Of a DNA stretch of 5,496 bases, positions 1 to 5,496 are shown in pieces; positions within the stretch are counted from its first letter, which is position 1; each line of letters starts with the position of its first letter. The stretch is from the NCBI GenBank assembly GCA_009781125.1, contig WQYS01000188.1, positions 1 to 5,496 on the forward strand. The letters run 5' to 3'. Position numbers and translations under genes: made by a program. The DNA comes from Acidobacteriaceae bacterium. GTDB lineage: Bacteria; Acidobacteriota; Terriglobia; Terriglobales; Acidobacteriaceae. A model generated the notes under the pieces. It did not search any database and was not told where the DNA came from. It saw only the letters and a program-made list of their open reading frames with translations.

Positions 1-1
1 A

Positions 2-1195
2 GGGCTGCTCGACCGCTTCGGCTCGCGCGGCAGCACGTTTGTCTATCTGCCGGATGTCCCGTCGGCTCTTGCGGTATCCGTAACCATGTCCGTCCGCCTT
101 GCTTCATGGAATATCCAATATGGAATGCACCCCATCTTTGAGATGAACCTGCCCGAGGGCGCGCTTCGGGAACGGCTCCGTCTTGCCTTCGCTAAAGCGA
201 CAGGGACGTTTGACGAGTTCGATCTGCTGGGCATCGTCGGGCGCTCTCAGGTCGGACGCTTGCGTTATACCGGCCAAAAGGAACAGTTACATGAGGACGT
301 GCCTTTCCAGTCCGTCGATGAGATTCTGGAGAAACGCCGCGACGGAGACCTGTTTCGCTATCTCCTCGACAAGTTCGCATCTTTCTCCGGCATCAGCGGC
401 GTACAGCCGAAGATCATGGTGCGCGATGAAGTTGCATCAGTTCCGCTCAACAAGACAGTGCATATGCATTCCCAGAGTTATCGCGGCGCAACCCACATCG
501 TGAAGTTCTGGGAACAGAACGAATATCCTCAGCTTGCCGCGAATGAATACTTCTGTCTCAAGGTTGCGGAGAAGGCGGGCTTGGAAGTGCCGTCCTGCCG
601 TCTCGCCGAAGACGCGCTCGCGCTCGTCATCGACCGCTTCGACCTGCGGCCAGACGGGACCTATCGCGGCTTTGAGGATTTTTGCGTCCTGAACGCCCGG
701 CGCACCGACGAGAAGTATCGCGGCAGTTATGAGACCTCAGTTATGAAGCGTTTCGGCGAGTTTGCCAACTCGCCGCACATCACCGAAGACCTAGAGCGGC
801 TCTTTACGCTGATCGTGATCAATTGCGCCTTGCGCAATGGCGATGCGCACTTGAAGAACTTCGGAATCGTCTATGACGATGTCGAAGGCGAGGCTAGACT
901 GGCTCCCGTTTATGATCTTGTGACCACGGCTGTCTACCTGCCCAAGGACAGCATGGCATTGACGCTCAACGGTTCTACGAAATGGCCCGCAAACAAGGAA
1001 CTGCGGCGTCTGGGTGAGACGCGTCTCGGCGCTTCCCCGGCACGTATCAGGGAGATTATGGAGCGTATTGGCGAAGCCATTCGAGACACTTCGAAGGAAG
1101 TGCACGCGTACATCAAAGACCATCGGGAGTTTGAAGAAATTGGCAACAGTATGCTCCAGCAATGGGAGTCAGGTGCAGCAACTTCTCTCATATAA
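2..1195 (+). CDS. hipA: HipA-family serine/threonine kinase toxin, 5' end outside window (partial)
   Basis: This is most of a HipA-like protein, 397 codons in the window. HipA kinases are toxins of HipBA-type toxin-antitoxin modules; E. coli HipA phosphorylates glutamyl-tRNA synthetase and halts translation. The frame is open from the left edge. Residues before the ATG at 86 (…GSRGSTFVYLPD…) and after it (…HPIFEMNLPEGALRERL…) form one HipA N-terminal domain, and no Shine-Dalgarno precedes 86, so the real start lies upstream. Counting the codon at 2-4 as residue 1, I see the ATP-loop motif SGISGVQPK (129-137, lysine 137), THIVK (lysine 168), NExxxLKVAEKAGL, IDRFDLRPDG, the catalytic loop NGDAHLKNF (Asp281, Asn286) and the metal-binding APVYDL (Asp305). 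These match the E. coli residues D309, N314 and D332. The kinase therefore looks intact. E. coli HipA has 440 residues, so a few dozen are probably missing here. A hipB-type antitoxin gene would be expected upstream. The substrate is unknown. Confidence 0.92.
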   Translation, partial: GLLDRFGSRGSTFVYLPDVPSALAVSVTMSVRLASWNIQYGMHPIFEMNLPEGALRERLRLAFAKATGTFDEFDLLGIVGRSQVGRLRYTGQKEQLHEDVPFQSVDEILEKRRDGDLFRYLLDKFASFSGISGVQPKIMVRDEVASVPLNKTVHMHSQSYRGATHIVKFWEQNEYPQLAANEYFCLKVAEKAGLEVPSCRLAEDALALVIDRFDLRPDGTYRGFEDFCVLNARRTDEKYRGSYETSVMKRFGEFANSPHITEDLERLFTLIVINCALRNGDAHLKNFGIVYDDVEGEARLAPVYDLVTTAVYLPKDSMALTLNGSTKWPANKELRRLGETRLGASPARIREIMERIGEAIRDTSKEVHAYIKDHREFEEIGNSMLQQWESGAATSLI

Positions 1196-1211
1196 GTTGT
1201 CGAAATATAAT
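1183..1211 (+). promoter_or_regulatory. Possible sigma70 promoter P1 at the hipA stop
   Basis: A perfect -10 hexamer TATAAT is at 1206-1211. At 17 bases spacing the -35 position (1183-1188) reads TTCTCT, matching TTGACA at three of six positions. Transcription would begin near 1218. It overlaps the last hipA codons and could start a long form of the candidate tracrRNA, or a cas transcript. The -10 is strong but the -35 is weak, so this is a guess from sequence only. Confidence 0.4.
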
Positions 1212-1280
1212 GGAGCGATAGGTGGCGAAGACATTGGAAAGCAATGTAAACGCGGATTGAAATGGCTTCAGCACCTTCGT

Positions 1281-1325
1281 CAGCCCCCTCAAATAGTGGT
1301 GGCTGTTTTGTATAAACAGGGGCTG
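1281..1325 (+). repeat. Nested inverted repeats
   Basis: CAGCCCC (1281-1287) is the exact reverse complement of GGGGCTG (1319-1325). Inside the loop, CTGTTT (1303-1308) pairs with AAACAG (1314-1319) around TGTAT. The two stems share base 1319, so they are nested or competing folds. In RNA the structure would sit at the 5' side of the antirepeat-like stretch. In DNA it surrounds the TATAAA element at 1311. Function is unknown. Confidence 0.4.
1288..1316 (+). promoter_or_regulatory. Possible promoter P2 for the short tracrRNA
   Basis: The -10-like hexamer TATAAA is at 1311-1316. The -35 position at 17 bases spacing (1288-1293) is CTCAAA, with only three of six matches to consensus. A start near 1322 would place the 5' end of the RNA just before the antirepeat-like stretch, which is where a processed or short tracrRNA usually begins. 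The support is mainly this positional fit. Confidence 0.3.
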
Positions 1326-1395
1326 TCTATCGTTTGGACATTCCGTTCAGGACAAATGCGACAAGAGCGAGAACCTTGAGTGGGCACTAAATAGA

Positions 1396-1419
1396 GAACG
1401 CCCCGTCTCCGGGGCGTTC
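1396..1419 (+). terminator. Strong GC-rich hairpin, terminator-like or tracrRNA 3' stem
   Basis: GAACGCCCCG (1396-1405) and CGGGGCGTTC (1410-1419) form a perfect 10-bp stem with loop TCTC. It is the most stable short hairpin in the window. No T-run follows (the next bases are AAAGG), so it is not a classical rho-independent terminator. A structural tail stem of the tracrRNA fits better. The hairpin itself is certain; its role is inferred. Confidence 0.5.
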
Positions 1420-1420
1420 A

Positions 1421-1445
1421 AAGGTCGCTCATAGAGCGGAGCCTT
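1421..1445 (+). other. Second hairpin after the GC-rich stem
   Basis: CGCTC (1426-1430) pairs with GAGCG (1434-1438) around loop ATA. The stem extends through AAGG (1421-1424) with CCTT (1442-1445), with small bulges between the two parts. It begins two bases after the first hairpin, giving the tandem-stem form expected at a tracrRNA 3' end. It also lacks a T-run. Confidence 0.45.
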
Positions 1446-1494
1446 ACGACGAAAGCTTACTAAGAATAGCTGGGCAATCACCGCTCAAGTACAC

Positions 1495-1503
1495 TGATAT
1501 ACT
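1495..1503 (+). promoter_or_regulatory. Extended -10 element, likely cas9 promoter
   Basis: TGATATACT matches the extended -10 pattern TGnTATAAT with one mismatch. The -35 position about 17 bases upstream (CAATCA, 1475-1480) is poor, which extended -10 promoters tolerate. A start near 1510 would give a leader of about 30-40 bases before cas9. It would drive cas9 and, through the gene overlap, cas1. Confidence 0.45.
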
Positions 1504-1528
1504 TTTATGTCTCTGAAAAACATTTGTC

Positions 1529-1534
1529 AAGGAA
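1529..1534 (+). promoter_or_regulatory. Shine-Dalgarno that decides the cas9 start
   Basis: AAGGAA lies four bases before the in-frame TTG at 1539, a normal distance. It is 16 bases from the ATG at 1551, which is too far for ordinary use. It therefore supports TTG 1539 as the cas9 start. The further upstream in-frame TTG at 1524 lies before this site and is unlikely. Confidence 0.55.
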
Positions 1535-1538
1535 TTGG

Positions 1539-4500
1539 TTGAATTTTGTCATGGAAGAGTACCGGAAATATGTTCTTGGCCTTGATCTTGGTTCGGCGTC
1601 GCTTGGCTGGGCGCTGATTACTCTGGACAAATCGGATAATCCAACCTCGCTGGTTCATGCTGGCGTGCGCATCTTTGAACCTGGCGTGGATGGAACTGCT
1701 ATCGATATTCAGGAGGGAAAGGACCAATCGAAGGCTGTCGAACGTCGAACGGCCAGACTACATCGCCGCCAGTTACGCCGCCGTGCTTATCGGCAGTCCA
1801 AACTTTTTCAGCTTTTGCAGCAACACTGCCTGCTGCCACGTAGCGAATCGCAGATACCACTGGCACCATCGGCAGAGCGCGACGCTGTGCTTACGGTTCT
1901 TGACCGGCGTCTTTGTCAGAAGTGGCAGGCGTCGTCTGTAGGAAAAGCCTTCGAAGAACTTCCTCTGTATCAGCTTCGTAAAATAGCTCTCGACGACAAG
2001 CTGGAGCCGTATGAGCTTGGCCGCGTTCTGTATCACTTCAGCCAGCGACGCGGGTTCAAATCCAACCGCAAAGAAGGGCGCAAAGAATCGGAGAAGGAGC
2101 TAGGCGCGGTCAAGGCAAGTATCGCCGAGCTCACGGTCAAAATGCAGGAAGCAGATGTTCGCACTCTCGGAGAATATTTTGCTGGACTCGACCCTTGGGA
2201 ACAGCGAATCCGTGGACGGTGGACCTCGCGCAAGATGTATGAGGACGAGTTCGCAAAGATCTGGAAGAAACAGGCAAGCTACTATCCCGGCGAACTCACC
2301 GAAAACCTGCGCCGCGAAGTTTCGTATTGGCTCTTCTATCAGAGGCCTATTGCCGCGCAGTCGCACCTTATTGGCAAATGCGAGCTTGAGGGGCCTAACC
2401 ATCGCCGCGCTGCTTGGGCGACACTGGAGGCGCAGCGATTCCGCATTCTGCAAAAGGTGAATGACCTGAAGATTATTTTTCCTGGCAATCCTGATGCTGT
2501 CACGCTTTCTGCGGAGCAACGCAGGCTTGTCTATGACCTGCTGGACCACGAGGGCGATCAGACCTTCGCCAACCTGCGAAAGCAGTTGAAGCTGGATAAA
2601 AAAATACAGTTCAATTTGGAACGCGGCGACGAAAAAAGGCTGCGCGGCAACCGCACGAATAAGACGATGCGTTCCGTCTTCGGAGAACGCTGGAATACTC
2701 TTTCAGGCGAAGAACAAAAACAGATTGTAGAGGACTGGCGCACCAGCGAATCGCACGAGTCGCTGGTGCGTCGCGGCATGGAGTACTGGGGACTGGATGA
2801 AGCCGCCGCGCAGGCATGGGCAGAAGCCAAACCAGAGGACGGGCACTGTGCGCTTTCGCGCAAGGCCATCAACAAGCTCTACGAACTCATGCTGGATGGA
2901 ATGAGCTTCAAAGAAGCGGAGACAAAGGTGTACGGCGACCGCTTCAGCGGTGGCGTGGCTTTGGATAAACTGCCTTCTTTGCATGTCCACCGTAATATCA
3001 AAGGTTCAACGAAAGCAGAGAAGCTGCTTGCCGATCTGCGCCTTGGAGCCGTTCGCAATCCGGCTGTAGAGCGGGCGCTTACAGAACTGAGAAAGGTCAT
3101 CAATGCGGCCGTTAGCGAGTACGGCAAACCGTATGAAATCCGAGTTGAGCTAGCTCGCGAGTTGAAAAAGCCGAGGAAAGAACGCGAGACGGCAACCAAA
3201 CAGAATCGGACGCGGCAGAAAGAACGCGAGAAAGCTAAAGCGGATTTACTGATGGAGTGCGGCATTCAGAATCCGTCACGCTCTGATATCGAGAAAGTCT
3301 TGCTCTTCGAAGAGTGCGGAGGAAAATGTCCCTACACAGGAAAGAGTTTTACGCTGCGAGATTTATTTCAAAATGCGCAGTTCGATGTGGAGCACATTGT
3401 TCCCCTTAGCCGTTATCCTGACGACTCGTTTCAGAACAAGACTCTCTGCTGGCACGAGGAGAACCGGAACATCAAGCGCAACAAAACACCCTTTGAAGCC
3501 TACGGTAAGGACACCGAGCGTTGGGAAGAGATGCTGACTCGTATCAGGGCGTGGAGGCCCGGAAATCCAGGCAAGCTGAAGCGGTTCATGCTGCGCAGCG
3601 AGGATGAACTGGAAGAGTTCACGGCCCGGCAGATGAATGACACTCGCTATGCCAGTGTACTTGCCTGCCGTCTGCTGGAATCGCTATACGGCGGGCGTGA
3701 TGAGGCAACTGCTACCGGAACGCGACGCCAGGTTATCTATGCCTCCAGTGGTGCTATTACAGCCACGCTACGCCGTGCCTGGGGGCTGGAAGCGATTCTG
3801 CGCGAGGCCGCCGCTTCCAGCAACGGCGAAAGCAAAGGCAAGCCGCGCACGGATCACCGGCATCATGCCATCGATGCCATTGCCATCGCATTGTCCCGTC
3901 CGAACTTCATTCAAGCGATGGCTCGTTCCGCATCCCTTGATCCCCGGTTCGAGTTGGACAGCCGGTCGTTTCGCAGAACTCCGGCTCCGTGGCCCAATTT
4001 TGTCGATACCATACGCCCTCATATCGAGCAGATGATCGTCTCTCACCGGCCCGAGCACAAGATGAGCGGCGCCCTGCACGAGGAAACCAACTATGGAAGG
4101 CCCTATTCCCACGACGGAAAAACGACAGTCAATGTCCGCAAACCTGTTACAAGCTTGTCAACCGGGGATATCGAAAAGATAGTCGATCCGGCGGTTCAGT
4201 TTGCCGTGCAGCAAAAAGCTGCGGAGCTTAACGGTGACCTGACGCAGTGCGAGACCTCGCAAAACTGGCCCGTCCTTTTTGCGAGCGATGGCAGACATAT
4301 CTCAATCAAGCGCGTGCGTATTCGCAAGGTGATGAAGCCCACTCCAATCGCGTCAGGGAACAGAGAACGCTTTGTTGCCTTATCGAATAGCCACCACACG
4401 GCCATCTTCGCTCTTATGCAGGATGAGCGCGAAGTTGAGTGGGAAGGAGTTCCTGTTTCACTTTATGAGGCTATGGAGCGCAAACGAAAAAAACTAGCCG

Positions 4501-4808
4501 TTATTGATAAAAAGCATCCTGACGGAGACCAATGGCGGTTTAAATTTTCTCTCATGGGCGGAGATACGATTGAACTGCACCGCGCTTGTCATCACTCTGA
4601 TGGCATGTGCTGTCCGGACATCTATCGTATACGTACAATTGCCGGCAATGGGCAACTGTCCATGGTCAAGATTACGGACGCTCGCCTGATTAAGGACATC
4701 AAGGGAGCAGGCGAATGGTGGTCGCCAAGAGCAGATGCCTTGCGAAAACTGGATTGCCGGAAGGTTGTAGTCGACACCCTGGGAAGGGTACATATCGCCA
4801 ATGATTGA
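1539..4808 (+). CDS. cas9: Cas9 RNA-guided DNA endonuclease, probably subtype II-C
   Basis: Cas9 cuts both strands of DNA matched by a crRNA:tracrRNA pair next to a PAM. From TTG 1539 the protein has 1089 residues; from ATG 1551 it has 1085. Domains in order, numbered from the TTG: RuvC-I VLGLDLGSASLGWAL with Asp16; an arginine-rich bridge helix at about 65-85 (ERRTARLHRRQLRRRAYR); a short REC lobe to about 500 containing RGNRTNKT; RuvC-II YEIRVELAREL with Glu537; a basic linker helix; HNH at about 594-654 with KCPYTGK, DVEHIVPLS (His619) and EENRN (Asn642); RuvC-III DHRHHAIDA with His776 and Asp779; then the C-terminal PAM-interacting region with SGALHEETNYG (843-853). These match SpCas9 D10, E762, H840, N863, H983 and D986, so both nuclease centres look active. 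The length is well under the roughly 1370 of SpCas9 and typical of II-C. The PAM cannot be read from sequence. An unusual Cys/His cluster sits near residues 1014-1025. Confidence 0.97.
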   Translation: MNFVMEEYRKYVLGLDLGSASLGWALITLDKSDNPTSLVHAGVRIFEPGVDGTAIDIQEGKDQSKAVERRTARLHRRQLRRRAYRQSKLFQLLQQHCLLPRSESQIPLAPSAERDAVLTVLDRRLCQKWQASSVGKAFEELPLYQLRKIALDDKLEPYELGRVLYHFSQRRGFKSNRKEGRKESEKELGAVKASIAELTVKMQEADVRTLGEYFAGLDPWEQRIRGRWTSRKMYEDEFAKIWKKQASYYPGELTENLRREVSYWLFYQRPIAAQSHLIGKCELEGPNHRRAAWATLEAQRFRILQKVNDLKIIFPGNPDAVTLSAEQRRLVYDLLDHEGDQTFANLRKQLKLDKKIQFNLERGDEKRLRGNRTNKTMRSVFGERWNTLSGEEQKQIVEDWRTSESHESLVRRGMEYWGLDEAAAQAWAEAKPEDGHCALSRKAINKLYELMLDGMSFKEAETKVYGDRFSGGVALDKLPSLHVHRNIKGSTKAEKLLADLRLGAVRNPAVERALTELRKVINAAVSEYGKPYEIRVELARELKKPRKERETATKQNRTRQKEREKAKADLLMECGIQNPSRSDIEKVLLFEECGGKCPYTGKSFTLRDLFQNAQFDVEHIVPLSRYPDDSFQNKTLCWHEENRNIKRNKTPFEAYGKDTERWEEMLTRIRAWRPGNPGKLKRFMLRSEDELEEFTARQMNDTRYASVLACRLLESLYGGRDEATATGTRRQVIYASSGAITATLRRAWGLEAILREAAASSNGESKGKPRTDHRHHAIDAIAIALSRPNFIQAMARSASLDPRFELDSRSFRRTPAPWPNFVDTIRPHIEQMIVSHRPEHKMSGALHEETNYGRPYSHDGKTTVNVRKPVTSLSTGDIEKIVDPAVQFAVQQKAAELNGDLTQCETSQNWPVLFASDGRHISIKRVRIRKVMKPTPIASGNRERFVALSNSHHTAIFALMQDEREVEWEGVPVSLYEAMERKRKKLAVIDKKHPDGDQWRFKFSLMGGDTIELHRACHHSDGMCCPDIYRIRTIAGNGQLSMVKITDARLIKDIKGAGEWWSPRADALRKLDCRKVVVDTLGRVHIAND
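4782..4788 (+). promoter_or_regulatory. Weakly placed ribosome binding site of cas1
   Basis: GGAAGGG lies 12 bases before the cas1 ATG, longer than ideal. With the start codon inside the end of cas9, translation of cas1 probably depends partly on ribosomes finishing cas9 (translational coupling). Confidence 0.4.
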
Positions 4809-5496
4809 CCGCGTTATTGAGATTGCTAATCCTGCGCGGCTGAGTGTTCGCGATGCCCAGCTTGTAATTGAACGGCCACGGGACGAACAACTGTCTCTGC
4901 CCTTTACGACGCCGGTCAGCGAAATCGCCGTTCTGCTGCTGGCCCATCCTCAAGTCACGCTGTCGCAGGCGGTGCTGTCGCGAATCGCCGAGGCAGGCGG
5001 CTCAGTTGTCACTATCGACAGAAACTTTCTGCCTGTTTCCATGCAATTACCTGTACAAGCCCACTTTCTGCAAACGGAAAGATTCGCAAAACAGATGCAG
5101 CTCTCGCTGCCCAGCCGAAAACGTCTCTGGCAGCAAATCGTAAGAGCCAAGATTTGCGCGCAGGGAGAGTTGCTGAAGGAACTCTATGGGAATGATTCCG
5201 GACTGGTTGCCATGTCTGCACAAGTTCGGACAGGCGATGCTGGCAATCTGGAAGCGCAGGCGGCGCGGCGGTACTGGCCTCTGGTTTTTGGCGACTTGAA
5301 GTTTAAGCGTGGAGCAGAAGGACCGGACCAGAATCGTCTTCTCGATTACGGATACATCGTCTTGCGAGCGGCTGTTGCGCGGGCGCTTTGTGCGGCAGGC
5401 CTGCATCCTTCGATTGGCTTGAGGCATAAGAACCGCTACGATGCTTTCTGTCTGGCAGCTGACGTAATGGAGCCGTTCCGTCCCGCGGTCGACCGC
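4801..5496 (+). CDS. cas1: Cas1 integrase of the CRISPR adaptation complex, 3' end outside window (partial)
   Basis: Cas1, as a complex with Cas2, inserts new spacers into the CRISPR array. The reading frame starts MIDRVIEIANPARLSVRDAQ and is open through the right edge, giving 232 residues; type II Cas1 proteins are about 300 long, so roughly three quarters is present. The N-terminal beta-rich domain (…EIAVLLLAHPQVTLSQAVLSRIAEAGGSVVTID…) is followed by the helical catalytic domain. Visible active-site residues are Glu151 (in NLEAQAARRYWP), His209 (in IGLRHKNRYDAF) and Glu224, with Asp221 beside it (in DVMEPFRPAVD). They correspond to E149, H205 and E220 as I recall them for S. pyogenes Cas1. 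The ATG lies inside cas9, overlapping its stop by 8 bases (ATGATTGA), so the two genes share an operon. cas2 is expected next. Confidence 0.96.
   Translation, partial: MIDRVIEIANPARLSVRDAQLVIERPRDEQLSLPFTTPVSEIAVLLLAHPQVTLSQAVLSRIAEAGGSVVTIDRNFLPVSMQLPVQAHFLQTERFAKQMQLSLPSRKRLWQQIVRAKICAQGELLKELYGNDSGLVAMSAQVRTGDAGNLEAQAARRYWPLVFGDLKFKRGAEGPDQNRLLDYGYIVLRAAVARALCAAGLHPSIGLRHKNRYDAFCLAADVMEPFRPAVDR

Larger units (their letters stand above)
1322..1445 (+). ncRNA. Candidate tracrRNA
   Basis: tracrRNA pairs with the crRNA repeat and holds it in Cas9. No array is in the window, so the antirepeat cannot be confirmed. The argument is by position and form. The stretch lies directly upstream of cas9 on the same strand. 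An unstructured segment around 1328-1365 ends in GCGACAAG, which resembles the antirepeat end GCUACAAU of Neisseria tracrRNA. A short segment follows (CAAG 1362-1365 can pair with CTTG 1375-1378), then two consecutive hairpins (1396-1419 and 1421-1445) like the 3' tail of type II-C tracrRNAs. If this is right, the CRISPR repeat should begin close to TTGTCGCATTTGTCC. Both ends are approximate. A tracrRNA elsewhere in the locus, or on the other strand, is not excluded. Confidence 0.42.
1196..1538. other. Gap between hipA and cas9: regulatory and RNA region
   Basis: No convincing protein gene lies here. The AT-richer stretch holds, left to right: a TATAAT element just after the hipA stop; a 6-bp perfect stem ACATTG/CAATGT with loop GAAAG at 1231-1247, without a following T-run; nested inverted repeats at 1281-1325; the candidate tracrRNA; an extended -10 element; and the cas9 Shine-Dalgarno. 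No rho-independent terminator of hipA (GC stem followed by Ts) is visible, so read-through from hipA is possible. This placement of the tracrRNA next to cas9 is common in type II loci. Confidence 0.7.

Noticed and set aside
1231..1247. ACATTG/CAATGT hairpin as the hipA terminator
   Set aside because: The stem is short and AT-rich, and no T-run follows on either strand.
1254..1263. GGATTGAAAT, like the 3' end of some CRISPR repeats
   Set aside because: It is a single short copy with no second repeat or spacer spacing nearby, and that ending is typical of type I and III repeats rather than a type II array.
1262..1315. Tiny reading frame of 17 codons in the gap
   Set aside because: It has no ribosome binding site, no recognisable content, and overlaps the inverted repeats and the promoter-like element.
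1014..1379. 121-codon + strand frame running from hipA into the gap
   Set aside because: Two thirds of it is an out-of-frame shadow of the conserved hipA C-terminus, and the remainder shows no recognisable domain.
1196..1540. A degenerate repeat or mini-array of the CreTA type
   Set aside because: The scattered matches to the predicted repeat (such as GTTGTCG at 1198 and AATGTAAACG at 1243) are short and do not line up at one spacing.
2100..2549. 149-codon minus-strand frame inside cas9
   Set aside because: It is antisense to the conserved REC lobe and its translation looks like random arginine- and serine-rich shadow sequence. The other minus-strand frames were rejected for the same reason.

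Overview
The window is the 5' part of a compact type II CRISPR-Cas locus, most likely subtype II-C, next to a HipA-family kinase gene. Everything I can support is on the + strand. In order it holds: the 3' part of a hipA-like gene (running in from the left edge, stop at 1195); a gap of about 340 bases with no gene that probably encodes the tracrRNA and the cas9 promoter; a complete cas9 of about 1089 codons (1539-4808); and the first 232 codons of cas1 (4801 to the right edge), which overlaps the cas9 stop. cas2, the CRISPR array and any csn2 or cas4 would lie beyond the right edge. Subtype II-C is therefore inferred from the short Cas9, its C-terminal layout and the cas9-cas1 order, not proven.

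Organism: a bacterium of moderate GC content (roughly mid-50s percent by eye), with coding sequence dense up to the gap and an AT-richer gap. The protein style (a HipA of the 'RNGDAHLKNFG' subfamily, a Cas9 with a mid-protein 'RGNRTNKT' motif and an 'SGALHEET' motif in the C-terminal half) suits Gram-negative soil or environmental groups such as Acidobacteriota or relatives. I cannot fix the phylum from sequence alone.

How the parts work together: Cas9, loaded with crRNA paired to tracrRNA, would cleave invading DNA with its RuvC and HNH nucleases, whose catalytic residues are all present. Cas1 (with Cas2 outside the window) would insert new spacers. The gap carries two TATAAT-like elements, an antirepeat-like stretch ending near 1365, a perfect 10-bp GC-rich hairpin, a second hairpin, and an extended -10 element ahead of cas9. 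The HipA-like protein would be the kinase toxin of a toxin-antitoxin pair whose antitoxin gene would be left of the window. Whether it works with the CRISPR system or is only a neighbour cannot be told here.

The parts most worth a second look are the unverified tracrRNA with its alternative folds, the TTG start of cas9, the Cys/His cluster in the Cas9 C-terminal domain, and the toxin-kinase neighbour.
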